From assembly GCF_014779715.1 (NCBI RefSeq), contig NZ_JACXYU010000004.1, positions 310,001 through 374,000 on the forward strand: 64,000 nucleotides of DNA, in the 5' to 3' direction. The DNA comes from Streptomyces chumphonensis. GTDB taxonomy: Bacteria; Actinomycetota; Actinomycetes; Streptomycetales; Streptomycetaceae. The notes under the pieces are model-generated. The model did not search any database. It was given only the letters and a program-made list of their open reading frames with translations, and was not told where the DNA came from. The position numbers and the translations under genes are program-made. Shown here one piece after another: positions 26,641 to 37,354 of the stretch (positions within the stretch are counted from its first letter, which is position 1; each line of letters opens with the position of its first letter).

Positions 26641-27195
26641 GTGGACGACAAGGACATGGGCACCGACCTCAAGTCGGTGCTCGTCACCAAGGAAGAGATC
26701 GACGCGAAGCTGGCCGAGCTGGCCGAGCTCATCGACAGGGAGTACGCGGGGCAGGACCTGCTCATCGTCGGCGTCCTCAAGGGCGCCGTGATGGTGATGG
26801 CGGACCTGGCGCGGTGCCTGTCGACGCCCGTCACGATGGACTGGATGGCGGTGTCCTCCTACGGCGCCGGCACCCAGTCGTCCGGTGTGGTGCGCATCCT
26901 GAAGGACCTGGACACCGACATCCAGGGCAAGCACGTCCTGATCGTCGAGGACATCATCGACTCGGGCCTGACGCTGTCCTGGCTGCTGTCGAACCTCGGC
27001 TCGCGCGAGCCCGCGTCGCTGAACGTGTGCACGCTCCTGCGCAAGCCGGACGCCGCGAAGGTCGCGATCGACGTCAAGTGGGTCGGGTTCGACATCCCGA
27101 ACGAGTTCGTCGTCGGCTACGGCCTGGACTACGCGGAGAAGTACCGCAACCTGCCGTTCGTGGGCACGCTCGCCCCGCACGTCTACGGCGGCTGA
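26641..27195 (+). CDS. hpt: Hypoxanthine phosphoribosyltransferase
   Basis: This purine-salvage enzyme converts hypoxanthine or guanine with PRPP to IMP or GMP. The 184-residue product has the PRPP-binding motif [18 protein letters not shown], the early [19 protein letters not shown] and the late [32 protein letters not shown] 26641 is used with the AGAGCAGCAGG stretch upstream. It follows tilS by 83 bases and is closed by a hairpin. Confidence 0.95.
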   Translation: MDDKDMGTDLKSVLVTKEEIDAKLAELAELIDREYAGQDLLIVGVLKGAVMVMADLARCLSTPVTMDWMAVSSYGAGTQSSGVVRILKDLDTDIQGKHVLIVEDIIDSGLTLSWLLSNLGSREPASLNVCTLLRKPDAAKVAIDVKWVGFDIPNEFVVGYGLDYAEKYRNLPFVGTLAPHVYGG

Positions 27196-27264
27196 GGACG
27201 TCGGCCGCCGCGCGGGCGCTCCCGGTGGGCCGTGAGCACGCCGTGGAGGCCGCCGGGAACACCG

Positions 27265-27301
27265 GAGCCGCCCTCTCCGTTGGAGCAGGCGAGGGCGGCT
27301 C
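27265..27301 (+). terminator. Hairpin after hpt
   Basis: GAGCCGCCCTC and GAGGGCGGCTC pair perfectly around a 15-base loop, 70 bases beyond the hpt stop and before the ftsH promoter region. Confidence 0.65.
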
Positions 27302-27409
27302 TCATTACCACGCCCGCGAGCGGTGGGGGACAATGCTGGGGTACCGTCCGAAGGTCGGTCTTTTCAACTCACGATGGCAGGAGGGACGGGGCGTCACCGC
27401 CTCGTATGG

Positions 27410-29431
<2,022 letters not shown>

Positions 29432-29460
29432 GCGTGCCGGCCGGGCCGCCCCGGAATGCC

Positions 29461-29498
29461 GTCCGCGCCCCTCGGGTTCTACTCTGAGGGGCGCGGAC
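29461..29498 (+). terminator. Hairpin between ftsH and folE
   Basis: GTCCGCGCCCCTC and GAGGGGCGCGGAC form a perfect 13-bp stem with a 12-base loop, followed by GCTTTCG. Confidence 0.7.
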
Positions 29499-29566
29499 GC
29501 TTTCGTGCGTGTATTCGAACGGTGCGGACGAGAGCACCGCGCACAGGCAAGGAACGAGGCAGACCC

Positions 29567-30172
29567 ATGACCGACCCGGTGAGGCTGGCAGGCGACGGCG
29601 AGATCGGTGAGTTCGACGAGAAGCGGGCGGAGAACGCCGTCCGCGAGTTGCTCATCGCCGTCGGTGAGGACCCGGACCGGGAGGGCCTGCGCGAGACGCC
29701 GGCCCGCGTCGCCCGGTCCTACCAGGAGATATTCGCCGGGCTGTGGCAGCGCCCCGAGGACGTCCTGACGACGACGTTCGACCTCGGGCACGACGAGATG
29801 GTGCTGGTCAAGGACATCGAGGTGCTCAGCTCCTGCGAGCACCACCTGGTGCCCTTCGTCGGCTTCGCCCACGTCGGCTACATCCCGTCGGCCGAGGGCA
29901 AGATCACCGGCCTGTCCAAGCTGGCCCGGCTGGTGGACGTCTACGCGCGCCGCCCGCAGGTGCAGGAGCGGCTGACGACGCAGATCGCCGACTCGCTGAT
30001 GCGCATCCTCGAACCGCGCGGCGTCATCGTCGTCGTCGAGTGCGAGCACATGTGCATGACGATGCGCGGGGTGCGCAAGCCCGGCGCCAAGACGCTGACC
30101 TCCGCCGTGCGCGGTCAGCTCCGTGACGCGGCCACCCGCTCGGAGGCCATGAGCCTGATCATGGCCCGCTGA
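29567..30172 (+). CDS. folE: GTP cyclohydrolase I
   Basis: This enzyme converts GTP to dihydroneopterin triphosphate, the first step of folate synthesis. It has 201 residues. The zinc ligands match the family: C90 and H93 in SSCEHH and C163 in [13 protein letters not shown], with the conserved [12 protein letters not shown] and RPQVQERLT segments between. ATG 29567 follows AAGGAACGAGG. It begins the fol gene group. Confidence 0.97.
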   Translation: MTDPVRLAGDGEIGEFDEKRAENAVRELLIAVGEDPDREGLRETPARVARSYQEIFAGLWQRPEDVLTTTFDLGHDEMVLVKDIEVLSSCEHHLVPFVGFAHVGYIPSAEGKITGLSKLARLVDVYARRPQVQERLTTQIADSLMRILEPRGVIVVVECEHMCMTMRGVRKPGAKTLTSAVRGQLRDAATRSEAMSLIMAR

Positions 30173-30230
30173 GCCGCGCGGTCCCCGCCGCCCCCGCCCC
30201 CGGTGCGGCGGACCGCCGCGGGTCAGCACA

Positions 30231-30242
30231 TACGCTGGACGC
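30231..30242 (+). promoter_or_regulatory. -10 element for a leaderless folP start
   Basis: TACGCT (30231-30236) ends six bases before the folP ATG at 30243, and no ribosome site precedes that ATG. A transcript from here would begin at the start codon, separate from any folE read-through. Confidence 0.5.
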
Positions 30243-31112
30243 ATGAGTGCGAACCGGCGTCCACGGAGAAGCGTGTCCGGCCTCCCGCGGTGGGACCGCT
30301 GCGCGGTGATGGGTGTGATCAACGTCACCCCCGACTCCTTCTCCGACGGCGGCCGCTTCTTCGACCCGGCCGCCGCCGTCAAACGCGGTCTGGAGCTGGC
30401 GGCCGAGGGCGCCGACCTCGTCGACGTCGGGGGCGAGTCCACCCGTCCCGGAGCGCAGCGCGTGGACGAGGAGGAGGAGCTGCGGCGGGTGCTGCCCGTC
30501 GTGCGCGGCCTCGTCGGCGAGGGCGTGCTGGTGAGCGTGGACACGATGCGCGCCCGCGTCGCGGAGCGGGCCGTCGCGGCCGGGGCGCGGCTGGTCAACG
30601 ACGTCAGCGGGGGCCGGGCGGACCCCCGCATGGTGCCGGTCGTCGCCGAGGCCGGGGTGCCGTTCGTCGTCATGCACTGGCGCGGGCAGTCGGCCGACAT
30701 GAACGACCGCGCGGTCTACGGCGACGTCGTGCGCGAGGTGTGCGACGAGCTGCGGGCCGCGCTCGACGGGGCCGTCGCGGGCGGCATCGACGCCGACCGC
30801 ATCGTCGCCGACCCGGGCCTGGGCTTCGCGAAGAACGCCGAGCACGACCTCGCGCTGGTGGCCGCGCTGGGGGAGCTCGCCGAGCTCGGCCGTCCGCTGC
30901 TGGTCGCCGCCTCGCGCAAGCGCTTCCTCGGCCGGGTGCTGGCCGGTGGGCCCGGGGCCACGCCGCCCCCCGCCCGGGAGCGGGACGCCGCCACGGCGGC
31001 CGTGACCGCCCTGGCGGCGCGGGACGGCGCGTGGGCCGTCCGGGTGCACGAGGTCCGGGCCAGCGCCGACGCCGTCCGGGTGGCGCACGCCGTCGAGCGG
31101 GCCGCCCGGTGA
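30243..31112 (+). CDS. folP: Dihydropteroate synthase
   Basis: It joins p-aminobenzoate to the pterin; it is the sulfonamide target. The 289-residue TIM-barrel protein carries AVMGVINVTPDSFSDGG and VDVGGESTRPGA (the two family signatures), NDVSGG and the late LLVAASRKRFLG. The ATG is probably leaderless. The stop overlaps the GTG of the next gene. Confidence 0.96.
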   Translation: MSANRRPRRSVSGLPRWDRCAVMGVINVTPDSFSDGGRFFDPAAAVKRGLELAAEGADLVDVGGESTRPGAQRVDEEEELRRVLPVVRGLVGEGVLVSVDTMRARVAERAVAAGARLVNDVSGGRADPRMVPVVAEAGVPFVVMHWRGQSADMNDRAVYGDVVREVCDELRAALDGAVAGGIDADRIVADPGLGFAKNAEHDLALVAALGELAELGRPLLVAASRKRFLGRVLAGGPGATPPPARERDAATAAVTALAARDGAWAVRVHEVRASADAVRVAHAVERAAR

Positions 31113-31624
31113 GCGGGGGGCGGCCGGAGGAGGACGCGGAGGCCGTCCTCCAGGAGGTGGAAGCGGCCAACACGGCGCTGTACGACGCGGTGGAGAGCGG
31201 CGACTACGACGCGCTGGCCGAGCTGTGGCTGGACGGCGACGTGAGCGTCGTGCACCCGGGCTGGCCGGTGCTGCGCGGCCGGGGCGAGGTGCTGCGGTCG
31301 TACGCGCTGATCATGGCGAACACGGACTACATCCAGTTCTTCCTCACCGAGGTGGAGGTCTCCGTCGTCGGGGACGCCGCTCTGGTGACGTGCACCGAGA
31401 ACATCCTCAGCGGCGGTCCGGCCGAGGCCGACGGGTCGGCGGGGGAGCTGGTCGGCGGCCTCGTGGTGGCCACGAACGTCTTCCGCCGGGACACCGACGG
31501 CGTGTGGCGCGTCTGGTCGCACCACGGCTCCCCCGTCATCACGGGTGAGGACGACGCCGAAGGCGGTCCGGAGGAGGAGGCCCGGGGTGACGGGCCGGAG
31601 CACTCCGGCGGCCCGGCGGACTGA
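31109..31624 (+). CDS. NTF2/SnoaL-like protein within the folate operon
   Basis: The 171-residue protein has an NTF2-like (SnoaL_3) fold: VEAANTALYDAVESGDYDALAELWLDGDVSVVHPGWPVLRGRGEVLRSY, ending with WRVWSHHGSPV, then an acidic disordered tail. GTG 31109 overlaps the folP stop, so translation is coupled. Similar proteins occur at this spot in other actinobacteria. The fold binds small molecules or acts on them, but no catalytic residues can be assigned. A folate-related role rests only on position. Confidence 0.8.
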   Translation: MSGGRPEEDAEAVLQEVEAANTALYDAVESGDYDALAELWLDGDVSVVHPGWPVLRGRGEVLRSYALIMANTDYIQFFLTEVEVSVVGDAALVTCTENILSGGPAEADGSAGELVGGLVVATNVFRRDTDGVWRVWSHHGSPVITGEDDAEGGPEEEARGDGPEHSGGPAD

Positions 31625-31629
31625 CGGCC

Positions 31630-31660
31630 GGGTGACCGGCCACGCACCGGCCCGTCACCC
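31630..31660 (+). terminator. Hairpin after the NTF2-like gene
   Basis: GGGTGACCGGCC faces GGCCCGTCACCC across a short loop, pairing along about 12 bp with one mismatch, just after the stop. It may split the fol genes into two transcripts. Confidence 0.45.
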
Positions 31661-31887
31661 ACAGGGGTGGATGCGGGGAATACCGGCGTCCGCGCGTTCG
31701 GTTAGGGGTAGACGCGCCCGGTCGGCCCCGCTGTGGGCCCCCGCGAGCACGGACGCGGGGTCGGCGCGGGTAGATTCGACGCGGTGCCGCCGGGCCTCCG
31801 TGCTCCGGCACGCCGCGGCGGACACGGCATCACCGGACGAACGACACCGAACGGCAGGACGAGAGAGGCGGACGGGGTGACGCAGGC

Positions 31888-32247
31888 GTGGACCGGGTAG
31901 CCGTACGCGGGCTGAGGGCGCGCGGGCATCACGGGGTGTTCGAGCACGAACGCGCCGAGGGGCAGCTCTTCGTCGTCGACGTGGACATGGCCGTGGACAC
32001 CCGGGCCGCCGCCGCGGGGGACGAACTGGCGAAGACCGTGCACTACGGCGTCGTCGCCGAGGAGGTGCACGCGATCGTCACGGGGGAGCCGGTGGACCTC
32101 ATCGAGACGCTGGCCCAGCGGATCGCGGACCAGTGCCTCAGCCACGACGCGGTGCGGGAGGTGGAGGTGGTCGTGCACAAGCCGGAGGCCCCCATCACCG
32201 TGCCCTTCGACGACGTGACCATCACCATCAAGCGGAGCCGCTCATGA
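31888..32247 (+). CDS. folB: Dihydroneopterin aldolase
   Basis: FolB cleaves dihydroneopterin to hydroxymethyl-dihydropterin and glycolaldehyde. The 119-residue tunnelling-fold protein shows VRGLRARGHHGVFEHERAEGQLFVVDVDM, VHYGVVAEEV and VVVHKPEAPI. GTG 31888 is the only start fitting the conserved N terminus. Its stop overlaps the folK ATG (ATGA), so the two are coupled. Confidence 0.95.
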   Translation: MDRVAVRGLRARGHHGVFEHERAEGQLFVVDVDMAVDTRAAAAGDELAKTVHYGVVAEEVHAIVTGEPVDLIETLAQRIADQCLSHDAVREVEVVVHKPEAPITVPFDDVTITIKRSRS

Positions 32248-32840
32248 CGCCGAACAGTGACCCCACCGTGCAGCCGGTACCGGCCTCCGTGGTGCGGCAG
32301 GTGGACGCCGCCGACTCCACGCTGGCCAACCCCCAGCGGGCCGTGATCTCCCTCGGCAGCAACCTCGGCAACCGCCTGGAGACCCTCCAGGGAGCCGTCG
32401 ACGCGCTGGAGGACACCCCGGGTGTCCGGGTCAAGGCCGTCTCGCCGGTCTACGAGACGCAGCCCTGGGGCGTGGACCCGCAGTCGCAGCCCTCGTACTT
32501 CAACGCCGTGGTCCTCATCAAGACGACGCTGCCCCCCGCGTCGCTGCTGGAGCGCGGGCACGCGATCGAGGAGGCGTTCCAGCGCGAGCGCTCCGAGCAC
32601 TGGGGCCCGCGCACCATCGACGTCGACATCGTCGCCTACCAAGACGTCGTCTCCGGCGACCCGGGCCTGACCCTGCCGCACCCGCGCGCCCACGAGCGCG
32701 CCTTCGTGCTCGTGCCCTGGCACGACGTCGACCCGGAGGCCGAGGTGCCGGGCGTGGGACGGGTGGGCGACCTGCTGCGCGGCGTCCCCCGGGAGGGCGT
32801 CACCGTCCGCACCGACGTCTCCCTCGTCCTGCCCGAATAG
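32244..32840 (+). CDS. folK: 6-hydroxymethyl-7,8-dihydropterin pyrophosphokinase
   Basis: FolK transfers pyrophosphate from ATP to hydroxymethyl-dihydropterin, making the FolP substrate. The 198-residue product has an extra N-terminal ~30 residues before VISLGSNLGNRLETLQGAVDAL. It then shows SPVYETQPWG, SYFNAVVLIKT, GPRTIDVDIV (the metal and ATP signature) and LPHPRAHERAFVLVPW. ATG overlaps the folB stop. Confidence 0.95.
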   Translation: MTPNSDPTVQPVPASVVRQVDAADSTLANPQRAVISLGSNLGNRLETLQGAVDALEDTPGVRVKAVSPVYETQPWGVDPQSQPSYFNAVVLIKTTLPPASLLERGHAIEEAFQRERSEHWGPRTIDVDIVAYQDVVSGDPGLTLPHPRAHERAFVLVPWHDVDPEAEVPGVGRVGDLLRGVPREGVTVRTDVSLVLPE

Positions 32841-32862
32841 CCCGCCGGAGGCCAAGACCCCC

Positions 32863-33351
32863 GTGAAGCAGCTTCGTCTCCGCACTCTCCTCGGCGTCTT
32901 CCTGGTGAGCGGCGTCCTGGCCTGGGCCGGTGCGCGCCTGTGGCACAACCTGGGCTCGCTGCCCGCCGTCCCGGTGCTGGCCCCGGTCGTCCTCGGCGGC
33001 ATCGCGGCGGTGCTGCTGGCCACGGCCCTCTCGCTGCGGTCCCGGCTGAAGGCCCAGCGCGAGCGGCGGCCGGGCGCGCGGGGTGTGGAGCCGATGCTGG
33101 CGGCCCGCGCCGTGCTCTTCGGCCAGGCGAGCGCCCTCGTCGGCGCGCTCGCGGCCGGGGTCTACGGCGGCACGGGCCTCCTCCTGCTGACCTCGGACCT
33201 CTTCCAGGTCGACCCGCGCCGCGACCAGGCCTTGTACGCCGGCCTCTCGGTCGTCGCCGCCGCCGGGGTCGTCGCCGTCGCGCTGTGGCTCCAGCACATC
33301 TGCCGTCTGCCGGAGGACGAGGACCCCGCGTCCGCCGCCCCCGTTTCGTGA
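32863..33351 (+). CDS. DUF3180 membrane protein
   Basis: A 162-residue integral membrane protein with about four hydrophobic segments (LLGVFLVSGVLAWAGARLW, VPVLAPVVLGGIAAVLLATAL, SALVGALAAGVYGGTGLLLL, LSVVAAAGVVAVALWL). It matches the actinobacterial DUF3180 family, which is regularly found directly after folK. GTG 32863 has GGAGG ten bases upstream. It is probably co-transcribed with folBK; function unknown. Confidence 0.88.
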   Translation: MKQLRLRTLLGVFLVSGVLAWAGARLWHNLGSLPAVPVLAPVVLGGIAAVLLATALSLRSRLKAQRERRPGARGVEPMLAARAVLFGQASALVGALAAGVYGGTGLLLLTSDLFQVDPRRDQALYAGLSVVAAAGVVAVALWLQHICRLPEDEDPASAAPVS

Positions 33352-33402
33352 CCCGGGCCCGCCGGAGGGCAACCCCGCGGGCGGTCCGTCGGTCGTAGGG
33401 GC

Positions 33403-34047
33403 ATGCAGCCTGCACGCACCCGGTTCCTGCTGGGACTCACCTCCGCCGCCACCGTCGCCGTCACCGCGTACGCGGCCCTGCCCTCCCCGGACACCGGCCC
33501 GCGGCTTCTCCCGCGCGGGGCGTACGACCCCGTCCGGGCCTCGGCCTCGGCGGCGGACTGGGCGACGCACGCCGACCACGTCGTCGTCCTCGACGTCACG
33601 CACGAGGAGCCGCGCGGCGGCCCGGACGCGTTCGGCTACCGGGGGCGGTCGGTCACGGCGCGGGTCGCGGAGGGGCTGTGGTCCCGTGAGGCCGCCCCCG
33701 CCCTGGCGGCGGACGTCACGCTGCGGGTCGACGGCTGGTACGAGGCCGACGGGGGCGGACGGCGGGAGGCCGGCGTGGAGGCCGCGTCCCGGATCGAGCC
33801 CGGTCACCGCTATGTGGTCGCCCTGGTGGTGGAGGGGCGGACGGCCGAACCGGTGGGGGTGGACGCCGTCGTCCCCTGCGACGGTGGGACGGTGGGGGCG
33901 GGCGAGTTCGAGGGCCGGACCGTCGCCCCGGACGTCTACCGGGACGCGGTGGAGCGGACGGCCGAGGACACCGTGGCCGAGTTCCTGTCCACTCCGGGGC
34001 GGACGGCGCGCGACGTGCGTCGGCTGCTGACGGCCGCCTCCGGCTGA
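33403..34047 (+). CDS. Hypothetical secreted or membrane-anchored protein
   Basis: The 214-residue protein has an N-terminal hydrophobic stretch (RFLLGLTSAATVAVTAYAAL, ~7-26) that could be a signal peptide or anchor. The rest is a beta-rich domain with segments such as HVVVLDVTHEEPRG, VTARVAEGLWSRE and GHRYVVALVVEGRTAEPVG. I do not recognise a family. Its last 112 bases overlap the 3' end of ogt on the other strand. Codon bias supports it as real. Confidence 0.6.
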   Translation: MQPARTRFLLGLTSAATVAVTAYAALPSPDTGPRLLPRGAYDPVRASASAADWATHADHVVVLDVTHEEPRGGPDAFGYRGRSVTARVAEGLWSREAAPALAADVTLRVDGWYEADGGGRREAGVEAASRIEPGHRYVVALVVEGRTAEPVGVDAVVPCDGGTVGAGEFEGRTVAPDVYRDAVERTAEDTVAEFLSTPGRTARDVRRLLTAASG

Positions 34048-34550
34048 CCGGCGCGGACGCGGGCGGTGCGCAGCTCGTGGTCGAGGAGGTGGCGCTTGCG
34101 CTCCAGGCCGCCGCCGTAGCCCGTCAGGCCGCCGGTCGAGCCGACGACGCGGTGACAGGGCACGACGATGCCCACCGGGTTCCGGCCGTTGGCCAGGCCG
34201 ACGGCCCGGGAGGCGCTGGGACGGCCGATGCGGCGCGCCAGCTCGCCGTAGGAGACCGTCTCGCCGTAGGGGATCTCCGTCAGCGCGGCCCAGACCGTCC
34301 GCTGGAACGGGGTGCCGTGCAGGGCGAGCGGCAGGGAGAACGCCGTCCGGGCGCCCGTGAAGTACTCCTCCAGCTGCTCCACGGCGCGGGGGAGGGCCGA
34401 GGCGTCGGGCACGCCGAAGCTCTCCCGTGACGGCCGGTGCCGCTGGTCCTCCATGTAGACCCCGCACAGGACGCCGTTCTCGGCCACCAGGGTCAGCGGG
34501 CCGACCGGGCTGTCCAGGACGGTGTGGGTGCGGTGCGCGTAGGTGTTCAC
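33936..34550 (-). CDS. ogt: Methylated-DNA-protein cysteine methyltransferase
   Basis: Ogt repairs O6-alkylguanine by transferring the alkyl group to its own cysteine. The acceptor is C132 in VVPCHRVVG; GTPFQRTVWAALTEIPYGETVSYGELA and ASRAVGLANGRNP are typical. The 204-residue product carries about 35 extra C-terminal residues beyond KRHLLDHE, lying in the overlap with the convergent gene at 33403-34047. GTG 34550 is preceded by CAGACT six bases upstream, so the message may be leaderless. Confidence 0.93.
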   Translation of the reverse strand: MNTYAHRTHTVLDSPVGPLTLVAENGVLCGVYMEDQRHRPSRESFGVPDASALPRAVEQLEEYFTGARTAFSLPLALHGTPFQRTVWAALTEIPYGETVSYGELARRIGRPSASRAVGLANGRNPVGIVVPCHRVVGSTGGLTGYGGGLERKRHLLDHELRTARVRAGQPEAAVSSRRTSRAVRPGVDRNSATVSSAVRSTASR

Positions 34551-34602
34551 GGCTCCAGTCTGCGCCCGCCGGGGCCGGTGGACCGGCGGGTTTCGGACAC
34601 CG

Positions 34603-35769
34603 TCATGGGTGCACGCTGTCCAGGGTGACGGCGTCCCGAGGCCGGTCGCCGTCCTCCGTGGCCACGGAGCGGCGCAGCGCCTCGTGCAGCCGGGACGGGG
34701 TGAGCACCCCGGCGAAGCGCTCGCCGTCCAGGACGGCGACCCAGCCGGCGTCGTACTGGAGCATGGTCGCGAACGCCTGCTTGAGCGAGGCCCCGAGCGG
34801 CAGCCACGCGTCCATGCGGCGGGCGTGGGCGCGTACGGTCGCGGCGCCGTCCGCCGCGTCCGTCAGGGCTTCGGCCGACACCCAGCCGTGGAGCGCGTCC
34901 CGGTCGTCGAGGACGACGGCCCAGCGGGCGTCGTCGGCGCGCAGTCGGGCGGCGGCCCGGTCGAGCCGGTCGTCGAGGTGGACGACGGGGGGCTGCTCCA
35001 GGTCGGCGGGTTCGATGGGCGTGACGGAGAGCCGTTTCAGCCCCCGGTCCGCGCCGACGAACTCCGCGACGTAGGGCGTCGCGGGTGCGCCGAGGATGCG
35101 GGCGGGGGAGTCCAGCTGCTCGACGCGGCCCGCGCCGTAGACGGCGATGCGGTCGCCCAGCCGGACGGCCTCCTCGATGTCGTGGGTGACGAAGAGCACC
35201 GTCTTGCGCACCTCCGACTGGAGCCGGAGGAACTCGTTCTGGAGGTGCTCGCGCACCACCGGGTCCACGGCCCCGAACGGCTCGTCCATCAGCAGGACGG
35301 GCGGGTCGGCGGCCAGCGCGCGGGCGACGCCGACGCGCTGCCGCTGCCCGCCGGAGAGCTGGTCGGGGTAGCGCCCGCCGTGGACGGCCGGGTCGAGGCC
35401 GACGAGGTCGAGGAGCTCGGCGGCGCGCCGCCGGGCCGCCGCCTTGGAGGCCCCGAGCAGCGTGGGCACCGTCGCGGTGTTGTCCAGGACGGTCCGGTGC
35501 GGGAAGAGGCCGACCTGCTGGATCACGTAGCCGATGCGCCGCCGCAGCCGCACCGGGTCGGACGCGGCGACGTCCTCACCGTCCAGCAGGACGCGTCCGG
35601 AGGTGGGCTCGACGAGGCGGTTGACCATCTTCATCGTCGTGGTCTTGCCGCAGCCGGACGGGCCGACGAGGGTGACCAGCTCGCCCTCGGCCACGTCGAG
35701 GGACAGGTCGTCCACGGCGGTCGTGCCGTCCGGGTACCGCTTGGTCACCCGCTCGAATCGGATCATCAC
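34603..35769 (-). CDS. Osmoprotectant-type ABC importer ATPase with CBS domains
   Basis: The 388-residue ATPase resembles OpuCA/ProV-type glycine betaine, carnitine or choline importers. Walker A is VGPSGCGKTTTMKMVNRL, the signature LSGGQRQRVGVARALA, Walker B PVLLMDEPFGAVDP, and the H-loop FVTHDIEEA. Two CBS motifs follow from about 275, the usual ionic-strength sensor of OpuA-type ATPases. ATG 35769 follows AAAGGGG. It diverges from the three remaining transporter genes across 65 bases, so it shares a control region but not an mRNA. Confidence 0.88.
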   Translation of the reverse strand: MMIRFERVTKRYPDGTTAVDDLSLDVAEGELVTLVGPSGCGKTTTMKMVNRLVEPTSGRVLLDGEDVAASDPVRLRRRIGYVIQQVGLFPHRTVLDNTATVPTLLGASKAAARRRAAELLDLVGLDPAVHGGRYPDQLSGGQRQRVGVARALAADPPVLLMDEPFGAVDPVVREHLQNEFLRLQSEVRKTVLFVTHDIEEAVRLGDRIAVYGAGRVEQLDSPARILGAPATPYVAEFVGADRGLKRLSVTPIEPADLEQPPVVHLDDRLDRAAARLRADDARWAVVLDDRDALHGWVSAEALTDAADGAATVRAHARRMDAWLPLGASLKQAFATMLQYDAGWVAVLDGERFAGVLTPSRLHEALRRSVATEDGDRPRDAVTLDSVHP

Positions 35770-35822
35770 CGCCCCTTTCGCCGACCGGTTCGTCGGCTGG
35801 ACATTCTGTCACTCGTGCGCGT

Positions 35823-35834
35823 TAGGGTCGCCGA
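35823..35834 (+). promoter_or_regulatory. -10 element for a leaderless start of the first permease gene
   Basis: TAGGGT (35823-35828) ends six bases before GTG 35835. TGGACA at 35798 could be the -35 with a 19-base gap. No ribosome site is present. Confidence 0.5.
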
Positions 35835-36575
35835 GTGATGACGACCGGGACGGAAAGCTGTCTGTCCGCCAATGACTGGATCTGTGCGGAATACGTCCGC
35901 ACGCGCGGTCCGGAGTTGACCGACGCGACGGTGCAGCACATCTGGATCACCCTCACCTCGGTCGGCGTCGCACTGCTCGTCGCGCTCCCGCTGGCGCTCG
36001 TGGCCCGGCGCTGGCGCGCGGCGGCCGGGCCGGTGCTGGGGCTGACGACCGTCCTCTACACCGTGCCCTCGCTGGCCATGTTCGCGCTGCTCCTGCCCCT
36101 CCTCGGGCTCTCACCGGCCGTCGTCGTCACCGGGCTCGTGCTCTACTCGCTCACCCTGCTCGTCCGCAACATCCTGGCCGGACTCGCGTCCGTGCCGGAG
36201 GAGACGCGGGAGGCCGCGCGCGGCATGGGGTACGGGCCGGCGCGGATGCTCGTGAGCGTCGAACTGCCGCTCGCCCTGCCCGGCGTGCTGGCCGGGGTGC
36301 GGATCGCCACCGTCTCGACGGTGTCCCTGACGACCGTCGGCTCCATCGTGGGCTACGGCGGGCTCGGCAACCTCATCTACAGCGGCATGGACAGCTTCTT
36401 CAAGGCGGAGGTGCTGACGGCCTCCGTGCTGTGCGTCGTGCTCGCCGTCCTCTTCGACGTCGCCCTGCTCGGCCTGCAACGGCTGCTGACGCCCTGGGCG
36501 CGCGCCGGACGGGCCGCGCGCCGCCGGCCGTTCCCCGGCGGCCCGCTGCCGCGTCGGCTCGGGAGGGCGGCCTGA
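35835..36575 (+). CDS. Osmoprotectant-type ABC importer permease 1
   Basis: A 246-residue membrane protein with about five to six segments and the binding-protein-dependent permease EAA loop (EETREAARGMGYGPARMLVSVELPLALPGVLAGVR). It matches OpuCB/ProW-type permeases. GTG 35835 is used with a leaderless -10; ATG 35838 is the next codon. The stop is one base from the next permease start, so the two are co-translated. Confidence 0.88.
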   Translation: MMTTGTESCLSANDWICAEYVRTRGPELTDATVQHIWITLTSVGVALLVALPLALVARRWRAAAGPVLGLTTVLYTVPSLAMFALLLPLLGLSPAVVVTGLVLYSLTLLVRNILAGLASVPEETREAARGMGYGPARMLVSVELPLALPGVLAGVRIATVSTVSLTTVGSIVGYGGLGNLIYSGMDSFFKAEVLTASVLCVVLAVLFDVALLGLQRLLTPWARAGRAARRRPFPGGPLPRRLGRAA

Positions 36576-36576
36576 G

Positions 36577-37302
36577 ATGGGCGTGGTGAACGGGACCTGG
36601 GACTGGCTGACGGACGGCGCCAACTGGAACGGTCCGGGGGGCGTGTGGGAGCGGCTCGGGGAGCACCTGTTCCTCACCGGCGTCTGCCTGGGGCTCGCCT
36701 GCGCCATCGCCCTGCCCGTCGCGCTGTGGCTGGGGCACGTCGGACGGGGCGGCGCGCTCGCCGTCAACCTCTCCAACGTCGGCCGCGCCGTCCCGACGTT
36801 CGCCGTGCTGGTCCTGCTCGGCCTCACCCCGCTCGGCGGGCACGGCGCCTGGCCCACCGTCATCGCCCTCGTCCTGTTCGCCGTGCCGCCGCTGCTGACC
36901 AACGCCTACGTCGGGATGCGGGAGGCCGACCGGGGCGTCGTCGAGGCATCGCGGGGCATGGGGATGTCCGGCGGGCAGCTGCTGTGGCGCACCGAACTCC
37001 CGCTCGCCTACCCGCTGATCATGACCGGCGTCCGCTCGGCGGCCGTGCAGGTCGTGGCGACCGCGACGCTGGCCGCGCTCCCCGGCGGTGGCGGGCTCGG
37101 CCGCATCATCACCGCCGGCTTCCGCACCTACGACACGCCGCAGGTGGTGGCGGGCGCGGTGCTCGTCGCCGCCCTCGCGCTCGCCGTGGAGGGCGTCCTC
37201 GTCCTCGCCGACCGCCTCCTCGACCCGATGCGCGGCCGGGCCCGCGCCGCACGGGCCACGGGCGCGACGCCGCCGCTCACGGCCGACCGGGCCACGCCGT
37301 GA
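36577..37302 (+). CDS. Osmoprotectant-type ABC importer permease 2
   Basis: A 241-residue partner permease with its own EAA loop (ADRGVVEASRGMGMSGGQLLWRTELPLAYPLIMTGVR) and about five membrane segments. Together with the preceding permease it should form the heterodimeric channel. It starts with ATG 36577 immediately after the previous stop, and the binding-protein gene follows after 52 bases. Confidence 0.88.
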   Translation: MGVVNGTWDWLTDGANWNGPGGVWERLGEHLFLTGVCLGLACAIALPVALWLGHVGRGGALAVNLSNVGRAVPTFAVLVLLGLTPLGGHGAWPTVIALVLFAVPPLLTNAYVGMREADRGVVEASRGMGMSGGQLLWRTELPLAYPLIMTGVRSAAVQVVATATLAALPGGGGLGRIITAGFRTYDTPQVVAGAVLVAALALAVEGVLVLADRLLDPMRGRARAARATGATPPLTADRATP

Positions 37303-37354
37303 CCCGCGCCGCCGCACCGCCGCACCACCGTCGTCCACGAGAAGGAGCAGCACC

